The translations under genes and the position numbers were made by a program. The notes below the pieces were generated by a model that saw only the letters and a program-made list of their open reading frames with translations, was not told where the DNA came from and did no database searches. From NCBI GenBank assembly GCA_947487765.1, contig CANKXO010000002.1:620001-684000 (forward strand): DNA of 64,000 nucleotides, given 5' to 3'. The DNA comes from an uncultured Pseudomonadales bacterium. Lineage in GTDB: Bacteria > Pseudomonadota > Gammaproteobacteria > Pseudomonadales > Cellvibrionaceae. This document shows, piece by piece, positions 52,752-64,000 of the stretch (its first letter is position 1; the number at the start of each line of letters is the position of its first letter).

Positions 52752-53867
52752 TCAGTCTTCGCTGATCACTATTTCAGGCTGCGCTCCATTATGTAAACGT
52801 TCAAGCCACAATAACGCTGCTGTTTTTTGTGCGATGTCTCTATAATTTTTAGCGATTGCGCTTTCTGGATCAGCGATAACTGAAGGCTTACCACTATCAG
52901 CTTCCTCTCGAATAGACAGAGCTAACGGCAAAGCACCTAGTAGCTGACTGCCATAATCATTGGCTATGCGCTGACCACCACCTTCACCAAAAATATGCTC
53001 TTCATGGCCACAGTTAGAACAATGGTGAACCGCCATATTCTCAACCACACCCAAAACAGGGATATTGACCTTAACAAACATTTCAATACCTTTTTGGGCA
53101 TCCAATAAGGCAATATCCTGAGGCGTGGTCACGATGACCGCCCCAGAAACAGGGACTTCCTGTGACAGCGTTAATTGAATATCACCAGTGCCCGGCGGCA
53201 TATCAACGAATAAGTAATCCAAATCATCCCAGTCGGTTTGAAAGATCATCTGCTGCAAAGCACCGGTTGCCATTGGCCCTCGCCATACAGCCGGCGACCT
53301 TTCTGATAGCAGATACCCCATAGACATGGACTGAATACCATGAGCAGCAATGGGAATCATGGCTTTTTCATCACGGATATCCGGCTTCTGGTGGCCAATA
53401 CCTAACATCTGTGGCTGACTGGGGCCATAAATATCGGCATCCAGAATGCCTACACGAGCACCTGTTTGTGCCAATGCCAAAGCCAGATTAACTGTTGTTG
53501 TCGATTTGCCGACACCACCCTTACCGGAAGCAACGGCGATAACATTGCGCACATTGGCAATCGGCTTTTTGCCTTCAACGTTAATACTGACAGGGGCTTG
53601 CCAACTGGCATCAATAACAACTTTATCAACATCGGCTAATGCAGACAGCTTCTGCGTTAATGAGTCGACCAGCGCTTGTCTGATTTCATCGCCCGGATAC
53701 CCCAAAGTCAGCTTAAGCGATAGGCGTTTATCCAAGTACTGAATATTACTTACGGCCTCTAGTGCTAGCAAATGCTGCCCAGTTAAAGGGTCGACTGTCT
53801 CTATCATGACAGGTAGGACATGCTGTTCGATCCATGCAGCAACGGTTGGGGATATGGAGGATGACAT
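52752..53867 (-). CDS. apbC: Mrp/NBP35-family iron-sulphur cluster carrier ATPase
   Basis: A 371-residue P-loop ATPase that binds and transfers iron-sulphur clusters. N-terminal DUF59-like domain (about 1-85), the deviant Walker A GKGGVGKSTTTVNLALALAQ, Walker-type VFVDMPPGTGD (here LFVDMPPGTGDIQLTLSQ), and the conserved CSNCGHEEHIFGEGGG with the cluster-binding CxxC. Transcribed away from metG, with the 280-bp divergent promoter region between them. Confidence 0.95.
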   Translation of the reverse strand: MSSSISPTVAAWIEQHVLPVMIETVDPLTGQHLLALEAVSNIQYLDKRLSLKLTLGYPGDEIRQALVDSLTQKLSALADVDKVVIDASWQAPVSINVEGKKPIANVRNVIAVASGKGGVGKSTTTVNLALALAQTGARVGILDADIYGPSQPQMLGIGHQKPDIRDEKAMIPIAAHGIQSMSMGYLLSERSPAVWRGPMATGALQQMIFQTDWDDLDYLFVDMPPGTGDIQLTLSQEVPVSGAVIVTTPQDIALLDAQKGIEMFVKVNIPVLGVVENMAVHHCSNCGHEEHIFGEGGGQRIANDYGSQLLGALPLALSIREEADSGKPSVIADPESAIAKNYRDIAQKTAALLWLERLHNGAQPEIVISED

Positions 53868-54146
53868 ACTAAAGTTTCACACTGTTCATAAATTAAAGGC
53901 GTGCATATTACCGAGCAATTGCCCAATAAACCACCTTATCTCTTTATAAACCCTATATTTTACTGCCGAGACCACCCGCCACTTTAGCCGTCGCTTTTAT
54001 CACCATTGCTTATATGCTTAGAACCAAAAAGCATTGAATCAATAAAAGCATATTCACAAAACAAAAACGGGGCAATAGGTGCTATAATCGCCGCCTTTTT
54101 TAATTTATCCAGTCACCCTCTGTGTCCAAGGCATCTGCATACTTTT

Positions 54147-56201
54147 ATGAGTCGTAAAATTCTGGTTACCAGCGCACTACCCTACGCTAACGGGTCTATT
54201 CACTTAGGCCATTTGGTCGAGTATATTCAAACCGATATTTGGGTGCGCTTTCAAAAGCTGCGCGGCCACGAATGTACCTATGTGTGTGCAGACGATGCCC
54301 ATGGCACTGCTATTATGCTCAAAGCAGAGCAAAATGGTATTACGCCAGAAGAACAAATTGCGAATGTTAAAGCAGAGCACGAGCAGGACTTCAGTGATTT
54401 TCAGATTCAGTTTGATAACTTCCATTCGACGCATTCGGAAGAAAACCGTGAATTATCAGAGCTGATTTATAATCGCCTTGTCGAAAATGGCCATATTGCC
54501 TCACGTACGATTACCCAAGCCTACGACCCCGAAAAAGAACTATTCCTCGCCGACCGCTATATAAAAGGCACCTGCCCTAAGTGTAAAAGTGAAGATCAAT
54601 ACGGCGACAACTGCGAAGTGTGCAGTGCAACCTATTCCCCAACTGATTTAATTAATCCTACATCGGTTATTTCAGGGGCAACCCCCATTCAGAAAGAGTC
54701 TGAGCACTTCTTTTTTAAGCTGCCTGAATTTGAAGACTTTTTACAAAAATGGACACGTGCCGGCCACCTGCAAACTGAAATGGCTAACAAACTAGCTGAA
54801 TGGTTAGATGCCGGCTTACAGGAATGGGATATTTCCCGCGACGCGCCTTACTTTGGTTTTGAAATCCCAGGCCACCCTGGCAAATACTTTTATGTCTGGC
54901 TGGATGCACCGATTGGTTATTTCGCCAGCTTTAAAAACTTATGCGATAAAACCGGTAAAAACTGGGAAGACTATTGCCTTGATGATGGCAAGGGTGACCC
55001 TAAGCTAAGTAATGGGACCGAGCTTTACCATTTTATCGGCAAAGATATTGTTAATTTCCATGCGCTATTTTGGCCTGCCATGTTGCATTCGGCTAAATTC
55101 CGTACACCGACTGCAGTTTGCGTGCACGGGTTTTTAACCGTTAATGGCAAAAAGATGTCGAAGTCTCGCGGCACGTTTATCAATGCCCGAACATATTTGA
55201 ATCACCTTAAACCAGATTATCTGCGTTATTACTTTGCAGCAAAACTATCTAATGCGGTTGATGATCTTGATCTCAACCTTGATGATTTTATTCAGCGAGT
55301 AAATTCAGACCTTGTGGGCAAGGTGGTCAACATTGCCAGTCGTACCGCACGCTTTGTTCAGAAATCTGGTGGTCAGCTTTCCAGCACGATTGAAAACGAA
55401 AGTTTATGGCAGCAATTTGTCGATGCCAGCGATACTATTGCTGATTTTTATGAGCAGCGAGAATTTGCCAAAGCCATGCGCGAAATTATGAACCTCGCAG
55501 ACGCTGCCAACGAATATATAGCGGCTAAAGAACCGTGGGCCCTGGCAAAGGTCGAAGGCAATGAGCAAGCCGTTTTAGATATCTGCACACTCGGCATTAA
55601 TATGTTCCGGGTGATTACCACTTACTTAAAACCCGTATTGCCGGTGTTAGCGGCTAATGCCGAAGCCTTTTTGAATGAAGAGTTGAGCTGGGACAAAGAA
55701 ATTACATTTAAGAAAGACCACACTATCAACAAATTTAAACCTTTATTAAATCGTGTGGAGAAAGATCAGGTTGAGGCCATGGTAGAGGCCAGTAAAGAAG
55801 CATTGATTCAAGCAAACAGCGCAACAGAATCAAACTCTAAACCAGATTCTGAATTAAGCAAAGAGCCATTAGCTGATGAGATCGATTTTAACGCGTTCGC
55901 CAAAGTCGATTTGCGTGTAGCCAAAATCGTCAAAGCCGCTCATGTTGAAGGTGCCGATAAGTTATTGCAACTGACATTAGATTTAGGTGGCGAAACCCGC
56001 AATGTGTTTTCGGGTATTAAAAGTGCCTATAAGCCAGAAGACCTTGAAGGCAAACTCACTATTATGGTGGCCAATCTTGCTCCACGCAAAATGAAGTTTG
56101 GTTTATCCGAAGGCATGGTGTTGGCCGCAGGGCCTGGCGGCAAAGAGATTTATCTATTGGAACCTCATGACGGCGCACAGCCGGGCATGAGAGTAATGTA
56201 A
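54147..56201 (+). CDS. metG: Methionyl-tRNA synthetase
   Basis: A 684-residue enzyme. I start at ATG 54147 ([16 protein letters not shown]), in place of the 54006 frame start, because family proteins begin here. The class I HIGH-type motif is [13 protein letters not shown], the zinc-binding knot is [17 protein letters not shown], and the KMSKS motif is [11 protein letters not shown]. The C-terminal tRNA-binding/dimer domain (about 590-684; [20 protein letters not shown]) is present. Complete. Confidence 0.97.
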   Translation: MSRKILVTSALPYANGSIHLGHLVEYIQTDIWVRFQKLRGHECTYVCADDAHGTAIMLKAEQNGITPEEQIANVKAEHEQDFSDFQIQFDNFHSTHSEENRELSELIYNRLVENGHIASRTITQAYDPEKELFLADRYIKGTCPKCKSEDQYGDNCEVCSATYSPTDLINPTSVISGATPIQKESEHFFFKLPEFEDFLQKWTRAGHLQTEMANKLAEWLDAGLQEWDISRDAPYFGFEIPGHPGKYFYVWLDAPIGYFASFKNLCDKTGKNWEDYCLDDGKGDPKLSNGTELYHFIGKDIVNFHALFWPAMLHSAKFRTPTAVCVHGFLTVNGKKMSKSRGTFINARTYLNHLKPDYLRYYFAAKLSNAVDDLDLNLDDFIQRVNSDLVGKVVNIASRTARFVQKSGGQLSSTIENESLWQQFVDASDTIADFYEQREFAKAMREIMNLADAANEYIAAKEPWALAKVEGNEQAVLDICTLGINMFRVITTYLKPVLPVLAANAEAFLNEELSWDKEITFKKDHTINKFKPLLNRVEKDQVEAMVEASKEALIQANSATESNSKPDSELSKEPLADEIDFNAFAKVDLRVAKIVKAAHVEGADKLLQLTLDLGGETRNVFSGIKSAYKPEDLEGKLTIMVANLAPRKMKFGLSEGMVLAAGPGGKEIYLLEPHDGAQPGMRVM

Positions 56202-56232
56202 AAAGCCTGTAGAGATAGAAACTGTAAATTCA

Positions 56233-56814
56233 ATGACCGAATTTGTACTCATACTATTAAGCACAACCCTGGTGAACAACTTTGTTTTAGTTCAATTTCT
56301 TGGTTTGTGTCCATTTATGGGAGTGTCTAATAAATTAGAGACTGCCATTGGTATGGCCAGTGCAACAACCTTCGTATTAACACTCGCGTCTATTTGCAGT
56401 TACTTAGTTCATGAGTTTATTTTAGAACCACTCTCGCTAACCTATTTAAAAACTATTTCATTTATTTTAGTGATTGCGGTCGTTGTACAATTTGCAAAAA
56501 TGTTTATTGAAAAGACCAGCCCCCTACTCTACCGAGTACTCGGTGTCTTCTTACCACTGATTACCACTAACTGTGCAGTATTAGGCGTTGCTCTGTTAAA
56601 CACGACTAAAGCTCACAACTTTTTTGAGTCCGCAACTTATGGCTTTGGCGCTGCCTTAGGCTTTTCTCTGGTATTGATATTGTTTTCTGCAATGCGCGAA
56701 CGCTTAGCGGTTGCTGACGTACCTACTCCATTTAAAGGGGCTGCTATCGGCATGATTACCGCTGGACTGATGTCACTCGCCTTTATGGGCTTCGCTGGTT
56801 TAATCCAGTTATAG
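56233..56814 (+). CDS. rnfA: Rnf complex subunit A (membrane)
   Basis: A 193-residue subunit with six hydrophobic helices, homologous to RnfE and NqrD/E. Blocks: [38 protein letters not shown] and [20 protein letters not shown]. First gene of the Na+/H+-translocating ferredoxin:NAD+ oxidoreductase (Rnf/Rsx) operon, 31 bp after metG. Confidence 0.96.
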   Translation: MTEFVLILLSTTLVNNFVLVQFLGLCPFMGVSNKLETAIGMASATTFVLTLASICSYLVHEFILEPLSLTYLKTISFILVIAVVVQFAKMFIEKTSPLLYRVLGVFLPLITTNCAVLGVALLNTTKAHNFFESATYGFGAALGFSLVLILFSAMRERLAVADVPTPFKGAAIGMITAGLMSLAFMGFAGLIQL

Positions 56815-56841
56815 CTGGGTCTGTATTTATGGTAAGCACGC

Positions 56842-57462
56842 GTGTTTGATCTTATTTTTAATCACCCTATTATTGCTGCACTGATTGGCCTTGGCGGTCT
56901 CGCCTTGGTTTTTGGTGGTATATTAGGGTTTGCTGCCGTCAAATTTAAAGTTGAAGGCGACCCTATTGTTGAGCAGATAGATTCATTACTGCCACAAACT
57001 CAATGCGGCCAATGTGGCCACCCTGGTTGCCGCCCTTATGCGGAAGGTATTGCTAACGGAGAAGCTATCAATAAATGCCCTCCTGGCGGCCAATCAACAA
57101 TTAATGCCATCGCCAGTTTATTGGATGTCGAAGCACCCAGCTTGGACGAAGAACATGGCGAAGAGAAAGAATTAAAAACAGTCGCCTATATTCGAGAAGA
57201 TGAATGCATTGGCTGCACTAAGTGTATTCAAGCTTGTCCGGTCGATGCCATATTAGGAGCGGCTAAACAAATGCATACCGTTATTATTGACGAATGCACA
57301 GGCTGCGACTTATGCGTTGAACCTTGCCCTGTGGATTGCATTGATATGATTCCTATCGATCAGACGGTTAAAGATTGGTATTGGGAAAAACCCGAAACAG
57401 GCATTTCAACGAATATTATTGCCACAGATCGTGAGCCTTATAACGATGGGCAGGCCGCATGA
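56842..57462 (+). CDS. rnfB: Rnf complex subunit B (iron-sulphur)
   Basis: A 206-residue subunit beginning with GTG 56842 after GGTAAG. N-terminal membrane helix ([20 protein letters not shown]), then the [15 protein letters not shown] domain with the distal CPPGG, and two ferredoxin motifs [14 protein letters not shown] and [14 protein letters not shown]. Takes part in electron transfer at the inner membrane. The gene overlaps rnfC by ATGA. Confidence 0.96.
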   Translation: MFDLIFNHPIIAALIGLGGLALVFGGILGFAAVKFKVEGDPIVEQIDSLLPQTQCGQCGHPGCRPYAEGIANGEAINKCPPGGQSTINAIASLLDVEAPSLDEEHGEEKELKTVAYIREDECIGCTKCIQACPVDAILGAAKQMHTVIIDECTGCDLCVEPCPVDCIDMIPIDQTVKDWYWEKPETGISTNIIATDREPYNDGQAA

Positions 57463-59618
57463 CTCAGCCTACAAGCAAACCAATGTTGATTAAAACGTAC
57501 AATATTCCTGGTGGCATTCATCCTCCAGAGAATAAAGTTCAGTCCATGCAATTACCGTTGGGAGAAATCGCTATTCCCAACGAACTTGTATTCCCTCTTA
57601 ATCAGCATATTGGCACACCTGCGGACCCAATTGTGAATGTAGGTGATACTGTATTAGCTGGGGAAAAGATTGCGGAAGCCGTTGGAGGCTTAAGTGTTCC
57701 TGTTCACGCTTCAACATCCGGCACCATTTCGGCGATAGAGGACCGAGTACTACCTCACACAGCTGGAATCACCGGCCCTTGTATTGTATTGACAAGCGAT
57801 GGACAACATAAAACGATAGCTTATACAGAAGTTAAAGATTATCACTCGCTTCAACCCAGTCAGTTAATTGAAAAAATTCGTGATGCGGGCATAGCAGGCC
57901 TAGGAGGTGCAGGTTTTCCGACTGCGATAAAACTCAATCCCAGTGGCGGTATTGAAGGGCAAAATACTATCAATACGCTAATTCTTAATGGCACTGAATG
58001 CGAACCTTATATCACTGCTGATGACCGCCTGATGCAAGACTATGCCGATGACGTGGTTGCCGGTGCAGAGTTATTGGCATTTATTTTAGGCAGCCCACAA
58101 CGCGTTGTGATCGGCATTGAAGATAATAAACCCAATGCCATTAAAGCAATACAAACGGCGGCTCAAGGCTCATCGGTTGAAGTGTCCGTTTTTCCCACCA
58201 AATATCCATCGGGCGGCGAAAAACAATTGATCCAAATTTTAACAGGACAAGAAGTAGCTTCGGGCACAATCCCTGCGTCATTGGGCATTGTTGTACAAAA
58301 TGTTGGAACGGCAATGGCCGCGTATCGAGCCGTTCGCTATGGTGAACCTCTAACATGGCGCATCACTACATGCGTTGGAGAAGCATTACACACTCAACGT
58401 AATATCAAAGTTCTTCTCGGAACACCTGTTCAACATATGCTGAGCGAAAACGGTTTTAATGCGACTCAAGCCTCACGCCTAATAATGGGCGGACCGATGA
58501 TGGGCTTTGCATTACCCAACACCGATGTCCCTATTGTAAAAACAACCAATTGCATTATTGCACCCTCTCAAAGTGAAATGCCAGAGCCACCTCCAGCACA
58601 GGCTTGTATTCGTTGCGGCTTATGTGCAGAGGCTTGCCCTGCAAGTTTATTGCCTCAACAACTTTACTGGTATGCTAAAGCGGAAGAATATGAACGCCTG
58701 CAAAATCACAATTTATTTGATTGTATTGAGTGCGGCGCCTGTTCTTATGTATGTCCTTCGGCTATTCCTTTAGTGCAGTATTACCGCGCAGCAAAAGGCG
58801 TTATTCGCTATCAGGAACAAGAAAAAATTAAGTCTGATCACGCCCGACAACGTTTTGAATTTAGAAAGTTACGCATAGAACGTGCAGAGCAAGAAAAAGA
58901 AGAAAAACGTCAGGCTCGCAAACAAGCGGCTGAAAAAGCAAAACGCTTAGCTGCCGAGAAAAAAGCAGCCGCTGCGGCCAGCGGAGAGGCAGACGCTAGC
59001 AAAAATACAGCACAGGATGCAGGCGCCGATCCAGTTGCGGCCGCGATAGCGAAAATGCAAGCTAAGGCACAAGATCCCGCTGCGGAAAAAGCAAAACTAG
59101 AACGTGCCGTTAGCAGCGCACAAAGTCGTTTTGAAAAGCTGGAATCACGCTTTATTGATGCCGAAGAAGATCAACGGGAAAAACTTGAAGCCCAATTAAA
59201 GCAGGCAGAAGTTAGATTAAAAGATGCTAAAAAGAATTTAAGTCACTTTTTAGAAGCTCAAATTTTAGAGACTCAAATAGAATCAACAAAACCAGAGAAG
59301 CCAAAAAGCCCAGAAAAAGCTGATTCTGAAACCAACAAGCTAAAACCAGCCGATGAAAAATCCTTAGATGCTGCCGCAGCGGCCATTGAACGCGCTAAAG
59401 CTAAATCTGAAGCGATGGCAAGCATGTCCCAAGAAGATAAGCTAAAAACACAATTGGCATCGCTTGAGGCTCGCGTGCAAAAAGCTCGCGAAAAGTTGCA
59501 AAAAGCCGAAGCTGAAGGCAGTGAACATATCTCTGCATTTCGCACCGGGCTGGAAAAAATGGAAACAAAGCTGGCAACGACTCAAAAAGAGTTGGAAACA
59601 CTCAAAGAAAGCAATTAA
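57459..59618 (+). CDS. rnfC: Rnf complex subunit C, long C-terminal extension
   Basis: A 719-residue subunit with the NADH/FMN-binding part ([40 protein letters not shown]) and two iron-sulphur motifs [17 protein letters not shown] and [20 protein letters not shown]. Beyond about residue 450 runs a long Lys/Glu/Ala-rich coiled-coil extension ([20 protein letters not shown] and similar). Such tails are common in gammaproteobacterial RnfC and vary in length. Peripheral, cytoplasmic side. Confidence 0.96.
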   Translation: MTQPTSKPMLIKTYNIPGGIHPPENKVQSMQLPLGEIAIPNELVFPLNQHIGTPADPIVNVGDTVLAGEKIAEAVGGLSVPVHASTSGTISAIEDRVLPHTAGITGPCIVLTSDGQHKTIAYTEVKDYHSLQPSQLIEKIRDAGIAGLGGAGFPTAIKLNPSGGIEGQNTINTLILNGTECEPYITADDRLMQDYADDVVAGAELLAFILGSPQRVVIGIEDNKPNAIKAIQTAAQGSSVEVSVFPTKYPSGGEKQLIQILTGQEVASGTIPASLGIVVQNVGTAMAAYRAVRYGEPLTWRITTCVGEALHTQRNIKVLLGTPVQHMLSENGFNATQASRLIMGGPMMGFALPNTDVPIVKTTNCIIAPSQSEMPEPPPAQACIRCGLCAEACPASLLPQQLYWYAKAEEYERLQNHNLFDCIECGACSYVCPSAIPLVQYYRAAKGVIRYQEQEKIKSDHARQRFEFRKLRIERAEQEKEEKRQARKQAAEKAKRLAAEKKAAAAASGEADASKNTAQDAGADPVAAAIAKMQAKAQDPAAEKAKLERAVSSAQSRFEKLESRFIDAEEDQREKLEAQLKQAEVRLKDAKKNLSHFLEAQILETQIESTKPEKPKSPEKADSETNKLKPADEKSLDAAAAAIERAKAKSEAMASMSQEDKLKTQLASLEARVQKAREKLQKAEAEGSEHISAFRTGLEKMETKLATTQKELETLKESN

Positions 59619-59652
59619 ACAGCGACCCTAAAGTATAGAGAAATTGTAAACC

Positions 59653-60720
59653 ATGGCCTTTATTCGAGTCACATCACCTCATGCACACATTGCCACCACG
59701 ACTGGCGATGTTATGCGCTGGGTTATTCTGGCAACTATACCGGGGCTTGTGGCACTCTCACACTTTTTTGGCTGGGGCACCATTATCAATATAGTGATTG
59801 CCAGTGTTACCGCCCTGGCGTGTGAAGCACTAGTACTGTTTCTGCGTGGCCGCCCCGTTTTATTTTATTTAAAAGACTGCAGCGCTCTAGTCACTGCTAT
59901 TCTATTAGGACTTGCACTCCCTCCCTACGCACCTTGGTGGATAGTATTTATTGGTACCGCAAGCGCCATTATCCTCGCCAAGCAGTTGTACGGCGGCTTG
60001 GGCTATAACCCGTTCAACCCTGCAATGGTTGGCTATGTTATTTTATTAATTTCTTTTCCCGTCGAAATGACTCGCTGGGCAATCCCAGAAACGCTTATTG
60101 CAGATGGTGAATCTTTGCCTTCGTTAATCTCCGCTCTACAAGCTGTTTTTATAGGCAACACGACCGGCATTGATGGGTTCACAGGCGCAACACCTTTAGA
60201 TTTATTTAAGTCTCAACAAGGCTTGCTTGTTGAGCAGATCACATCAGAGAACAGTATTTTTTCTCTAGCCTCTTTTTCTGGTGTCGGCTGGGAATGGGTC
60301 AATATAAGTTTTTTACTTGGCGGTTTATTTTTACTCTATAAACGCGCGTTTACTTGGCATGCACCTGTCAGCATGCTGGCAGCACTTGCCATTATGGCGA
60401 CCCTATTTTATGACGGCGGCAGCTCTGACAGTGGTGGCTCGGTTTTATTACACCTATTTTCTGGCGGCACAATGTTAGGCGCATTTTTTATTATTACTGA
60501 CCCCGTCAGCTCTGCAACCAGCAATAAAGGCAGAATGATTTATGGCGCAAGCATCGGCATCCTTATTTATATTATTCGTATCTGGGGCAATTATCCGGAT
60601 GCTATTGCTTTTGCGGTGTTGCTAATGAATTTTGCTGCTCCATTTATTGACTATTACACTCTGCCACGCACATACGGCCACACCAAATCAGAGCGCGCAA
60701 CACGGAGCCGTGACCAATGA
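59653..60720 (+). CDS. rnfD: Rnf complex subunit D
   Basis: A 355-residue membrane subunit with about nine to ten helices. Family blocks: [40 protein letters not shown] and [19 protein letters not shown]. The flavinylation site is the Thr in [13 protein letters not shown]. Overlaps rnfG by ATGA. Confidence 0.95.
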   Translation: MAFIRVTSPHAHIATTTGDVMRWVILATIPGLVALSHFFGWGTIINIVIASVTALACEALVLFLRGRPVLFYLKDCSALVTAILLGLALPPYAPWWIVFIGTASAIILAKQLYGGLGYNPFNPAMVGYVILLISFPVEMTRWAIPETLIADGESLPSLISALQAVFIGNTTGIDGFTGATPLDLFKSQQGLLVEQITSENSIFSLASFSGVGWEWVNISFLLGGLFLLYKRAFTWHAPVSMLAALAIMATLFYDGGSSDSGGSVLLHLFSGGTMLGAFFIITDPVSSATSNKGRMIYGASIGILIYIIRIWGNYPDAIAFAVLLMNFAAPFIDYYTLPRTYGHTKSERATRSRDQ

Positions 60721-61376
60721 CAGCTTCAATATCAAAGTCCATCAGCAAAAACAGTATCTTACTATTTGTTTTTGCATTAGTGACTGCAGGTATTCTTGCA
60801 AGCACTTATGAAGGCACAAAAGAAACGATTGCAATTGCTGAACGCAAAGCGGCTGAAAAAGCATTATTGGAAATTGTTCCAGCGGAACGCATCGATAATG
60901 ATCTACTGCTCGATACATTAGCAATACCTCAGGGTGCATGGAAGTTACTTGGGCTTAAGCAAGGCGGTAATATTCATATTGCCCGCAATCAAGGCAAAAC
61001 CATTGCCGTTATCATCCCCACTGTTGCACCAGATGGCTATAGTGGCGATATTAAAATGATTGCCGGAGTCAATTTGGACGGCACAATTGCGGGTGTCCGT
61101 GTACTGACTCATACCGAAACACCCGGGCTCGGAGATAAAGTCGATTTAAAGAAAAGCGACTGGATCAAAACGTTTGATGGCCGCTCATTGAGCAACCCTA
61201 CAGCGGACCAATGGAAAGTTAAAAAAGACGGTGGTGAATTCGATCAGTTTACAGGCGCCACCATCACCCCCAGAGCAGTGGTTCATCAAATTCGTAAGGT
61301 GTTAGACTACGTTAATAGTCAGCATCGTGAGCTTTTTTCGCATAACCCCCGCAAGCCTACAACCAACGCAAATTAA
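60717..61376 (+). CDS. rnfG: Rnf complex subunit G (covalent FMN)
   Basis: A 219-residue subunit with one N-terminal membrane helix ([18 protein letters not shown]) and a periplasmic FMN-binding domain carrying the flavinylation motif TGATITP ([17 protein letters not shown]). [20 protein letters not shown] and [18 protein letters not shown] are typical blocks. Overlaps rnfD and lies 6 bp from rnfE. Confidence 0.95.
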   Translation: MTASISKSISKNSILLFVFALVTAGILASTYEGTKETIAIAERKAAEKALLEIVPAERIDNDLLLDTLAIPQGAWKLLGLKQGGNIHIARNQGKTIAVIIPTVAPDGYSGDIKMIAGVNLDGTIAGVRVLTHTETPGLGDKVDLKKSDWIKTFDGRSLSNPTADQWKVKKDGGEFDQFTGATITPRAVVHQIRKVLDYVNSQHRELFSHNPRKPTTNAN

Positions 61377-61382
61377 ACCGTT

Positions 61383-62156
61383 ATGACAGAAGCAACAGTA
61401 GACACTATTACCGAAGCGACGACTGAGCCATCAAAAGAGCCAACCGTCAATTATGGTGAAATTACCAAAAATGGCTTATGGACAAATAACCCTGCTCTCG
61501 TTCAGCTATTGGGCTTATGTCCGCTTCTAGCGGTCAGTGGAACGGTCGTCAATGCCTTAGGCTTAGGTTTAGCGACACTCGTTGTATTAATTGGTTCTAA
61601 TATTGCGGTTTCTATTATTCGCAATATTGTGAGTGATGCGGTCAAATTACCAGCCTTTGTCATGATTATTGCCTCGTTCACGACGTGTACAGAATTATTA
61701 ATGCGCGCTTACACTTATGAGCTTTATCAAATCCTGGGGATTTTTATTCCGCTTATTGTGACTAATTGTGCAATCTTAGGCAGAGCCGATGCTTTTGCCT
61801 GCAAAAATAAAATTATCCCGTCCGCTATTGATGGTTTTATGATGGGCTTAGGCTTTCTAGTGGTACTCGTCACTATCGGTGCTATCCGTGAAGTTCTCGG
61901 CGCGGGCACCCTTTTTGCCGATATGCAGCTGCTATTTGGTGAAAGCGCACGCGATTGGAAACTCAATATTCTTGGTGAGAACTATCCGGGCTTTCTGATT
62001 GCTATCCTGCCACCTGGTGCATTTTTAGTTGCGGGTTTTTTAATTGCGATTAAAAACTCCATTGATAGTTATATAGAAAAAAGACGATTAGCTGCTCAAC
62101 CAAAAGAAATTATCAAGGGTGCTAAACGTGTGAGAACGACGGGTGTGATTAACTAA
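61383..62156 (+). CDS. rnfE: Rnf complex subunit E
   Basis: A 257-residue subunit with six helices, homologous to RnfA. Blocks: [40 protein letters not shown] and [20 protein letters not shown]. An extra hydrophilic N-terminal stretch (about 30 residues) is present. Last gene of the rnf operon here; no nth gene follows in this window. Confidence 0.95.
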   Translation: MTEATVDTITEATTEPSKEPTVNYGEITKNGLWTNNPALVQLLGLCPLLAVSGTVVNALGLGLATLVVLIGSNIAVSIIRNIVSDAVKLPAFVMIIASFTTCTELLMRAYTYELYQILGIFIPLIVTNCAILGRADAFACKNKIIPSAIDGFMMGLGFLVVLVTIGAIREVLGAGTLFADMQLLFGESARDWKLNILGENYPGFLIAILPPGAFLVAGFLIAIKNSIDSYIEKRRLAAQPKEIIKGAKRVRTTGVIN

Positions 62157-62234
62157 GAAGCACTTCACACAAAACGCTATCATCATAATTTGATTTTCAT
62201 AAACTGTAATAACCAACAAATAAAAGGGACTCAT

Positions 62235-62984
62235 ATGAAGTATATTTTTTTAGTTATATTTTTTTTCTACTCCATAACCAGTTATGCTGAAATTAACCCA
62301 CTTGAAAAACTATATATTGAAAGGCTCCAGAGTGGCAGCTACCCTGAATTAAAAGTTACTGCCAAAATCATGCAGACATCGGATGTCCGCAATACTGAAA
62401 CATTAGACATCGCGGCTGAAATCCTGCTACAAACTTATGCCACAGCAAGCGTTGCTGAACTTGAACCGGCAGCATTACTTGCTCGCGTCCTCGGTCAATC
62501 TAAGAATAGACGTTACTATTCGGTACTAAAAGAGGTTTATGAAAATACCACATCTAAAAAACTGGACAAGCATGTATCTATAGCACTTAAGCAATTAAAG
62601 AAAGCTGAAGGAGAACAATACACAAAGGGAATGGTGACATTGGCTCAACCAAAACCACCAACCGAGGCAGAAAAGTCATTAATTGCTATGCTTAAAAGTG
62701 GTGACGACAAACAAATTCAAAATGTAGCAAAATACATTATTTATAGTAATATTTACCATCATGATATTTTTGATGCTGCTGCGGAAGCTCTATCTAAAAA
62801 CCACCCTAAAACTAATGAAGAAGATAGTACAAGTGCAGAACTACTGGTACGTGTCATATCTTACTCTTACAATATAAAATACCAAAAAATACTAACAGAC
62901 ATTTCCAAAAGTACAAAGAATGACAAATTAAGATCACTTTCTAAAAAGTCTATTCGTCACGTCAAAACCGTTACAGACAAATAA
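62235..62984 (+). CDS. Secreted protein of unknown function after rnfE
   Basis: A 249-residue protein. ATG 62235 is chosen because AAAGGGA lies upstream and a signal peptide (MKYIFLVIFFFYSITSYA) follows; the frame extends to 62190. Helical, with two similar halves: LYIERLQSGSYPELKVTAKI and SLIAMLKSGDDKQIQNVAKY; LEPAALLARVLGQSKNRRYY and TSAELLVRVISYSYNIKYQK. This internal duplication suggests HEAT-like or similar helical repeats. It stands where nth often follows rnfE in gammaproteobacteria. Not recognised. Confidence 0.7.
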   Translation: MKYIFLVIFFFYSITSYAEINPLEKLYIERLQSGSYPELKVTAKIMQTSDVRNTETLDIAAEILLQTYATASVAELEPAALLARVLGQSKNRRYYSVLKEVYENTTSKKLDKHVSIALKQLKKAEGEQYTKGMVTLAQPKPPTEAEKSLIAMLKSGDDKQIQNVAKYIIYSNIYHHDIFDAAAEALSKNHPKTNEEDSTSAELLVRVISYSYNIKYQKILTDISKSTKNDKLRSLSKKSIRHVKTVTDK

Positions 62985-63318
62985 TAGGATAGATGATATT
63001 TAAAGGGCTGCATTCGGTTTTTAAGCCTCAGCCCTTTCGAACTGCTAGCATTACACTCAACTTGCAATTATTAACTCCTGCCTTAACCATCGCCTACAAA
63101 CATACTCGCAGATAAACAAGAAAATATAGCAACCCCCAATACAGTTAACGAACAAACACCTGCTGATCAAATCAGATCATCGATGATAAGTTAAACTAAG
63201 AGCCTTTGGCTTGCTTATACTGAAATAGCCTCTCCCTTTAAGCATTTCATATTAGAGGTTCATCTTTTACTAAATAGAAAAATTAAGCCTTTACACGACT
63301 TGGTATTATTATCTAGAA
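62985..63318. other. 334-bp convergent intergenic region
   Basis: No credible gene. It contains a hairpin with 9-bp perfect stem AAAGGGCTG/CAGCCCTTT at 63002-63037, just after the secreted-protein gene, probably its terminator. Confidence 0.5.
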
Positions 63319-64000
63319 CTACATATTTTTTTCAATAAAACCTTGAATCTTCTCCGCCTTCATTGGTTTAGCAAACAGATAACCTTGACCTAAGTGGCAA
63401 ACAAGGTCTTTTAATAAGTTCTGCTGATAAAGGGTTTCAATTCCTTCTGCTGTCACCTGCAAGTTAAGAGCTTTACCCAATTGGATAATAGAATTCACAA
63501 TAGCTTGGGCTTGATTATTTGAACTGGCAGTTTCGAGTAGAGCAATAAATGAGCCATCAATTTTAAGCTTATCTAACGGGAAAGAATGTAGGTAAGAAAA
63601 GGATGAGAACCCTGTACCAAAATCATCAATCGCTATTCTCCCCCCCAATTTTCGAAATTCACTCAGCATAGTTAAGATACGTGGACTACTACGCATGACA
63701 GATGATTCTGTAATCTCAAATTCTAAGCGATTATGCAATAATCCCGAGCTGGATAAGGCTTGATTCACGGTTTCTTCAAATTCTGAACTTTCTAATTGTA
63801 TTGCCGACACATTGACAGCTAAATTGACTGAGCTAGGCCAAGCCATAGCATCTCGGCAAGCTTGTTGTAACGCCCACTCCCCTAATTGAATAATTAATTG
63901 GCTACTTTCTGCCAATGGAATAATATCACTTGGAGGAATAACACCAAGAGTTGGATGCTGCCATCTAAGCAATGCTTCAAAACCGACTAATTTCAAACTA
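63319..64000 (-). CDS. EAL-domain protein, C-terminal part (cyclic-di-GMP phosphodiesterase)
   Basis: The last roughly 227 residues of a protein whose start lies beyond the window; the frame is still open at the edge. EAL signature as FEALLRWQHPTLGVIPPSDI, then NLAVNVSAIQLES (N in the metal-binding site), FEITESS, IDDFGTGFSSFSYL (DDFGTG catalytic region), LKIDGSFI (K, D) and VTAEGIET. All main catalytic residues appear to be present, so hydrolysis of cyclic-di-GMP is expected. N-terminal sensor or GGDEF parts cannot be seen. Confidence 0.95.
   Translation of the reverse strand, partial: SLKLVGFEALLRWQHPTLGVIPPSDIIPLAESSQLIIQLGEWALQQACRDAMAWPSSVNLAVNVSAIQLESSEFEETVNQALSSSGLLHNRLEFEITESSVMRSSPRILTMLSEFRKLGGRIAIDDFGTGFSSFSYLHSFPLDKLKIDGSFIALLETASSNNQAQAIVNSIIQLGKALNLQVTAEGIETLYQQNLLKDLVCHLGQGYLFAKPMKAEKIQGFIEKNM

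Overview
The window looks like chromosome from a marine, low-to-moderate G+C gammaproteobacterium. I infer an alteromonad- or Cellvibrionales-like lineage from the dcd, mrp/apbC, metG, rnfABCDGE order, the ppsA/ppsR divergent pair and the abundance of TonB-dependent transport; I cannot name a genus from sequence alone. There are about 55 credible genes, one intact tRNA, one tRNA-flanked island and several repeats.

Layout. 1-5.7 kb: the end of a TonB-dependent receptor, a beta-lactamase-like serine hydrolase and a second TonB-dependent siderophore-type receptor. 5.8-14.5 kb (minus strand): a nine-gene run coding an ABC-2 type transporter (ATPase plus two DUF3526-like permeases) followed by a dedicated TonB2-type energy system (DUF3450, large TolQ/ExbB-like protein, ExbB, ExbD, TonB, TPR protein). 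15.3-20.2 kb (plus strand): a zinc-starvation operon (COG0523 GTPase, DUF1826 protein, outer-membrane porin-like protein, ZnuA-like binding protein, ZnuB-like permease). Nearly identical 18-bp palindromes of Zur-box type sit before both runs, so I read 5.8-20.2 kb as one divergent zinc-acquisition locus. It lacks a ZnuC-type ATPase.

20.3-25.8 kb: a giant multidomain protein (LamG, crystallin-like and beta-trefoil-like parts, then amphipathic helices, with no signal peptide) divergent from a GH108 endolysin and a 3-TM holin. This resembles a holin/endolysin (type 10) secretion cassette with its cargo. 25.8-32.2 kb: a roughly 6-kb island between a truncated and an intact copy of tRNA-Arg(TCG). 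It carries only small minus-strand genes, three of whose junctions contain the same 40-bp hairpin repeat. No integrase is visible.

32.2-39.6 kb: ordinary metabolic and membrane genes (ppsA, ppsR, SGNH hydrolase, HugZ-like protein, VanZ-like protein, DUF6064-like protein, aldo/keto reductase, DUF1127 protein). 39.8-51.1 kb (minus strand): an accessory operon-like run built around a 2335-residue secreted SpvB/VCBS/RHS protein whose C-terminus carries an HExxH metallopeptidase-like tip. It is followed by a candidate immunity lipoprotein and accompanied by six small secreted proteins that look like diverged members of one family, two of them recent duplicates.

51.7-62.2 kb: housekeeping genes (dcd, DUF427 protein, mrp/apbC, metG, rnfABCDGE). 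62.2-64 kb: a secreted protein of unknown function where nth often lies, and the C-terminal part of an EAL-domain protein running off the window.
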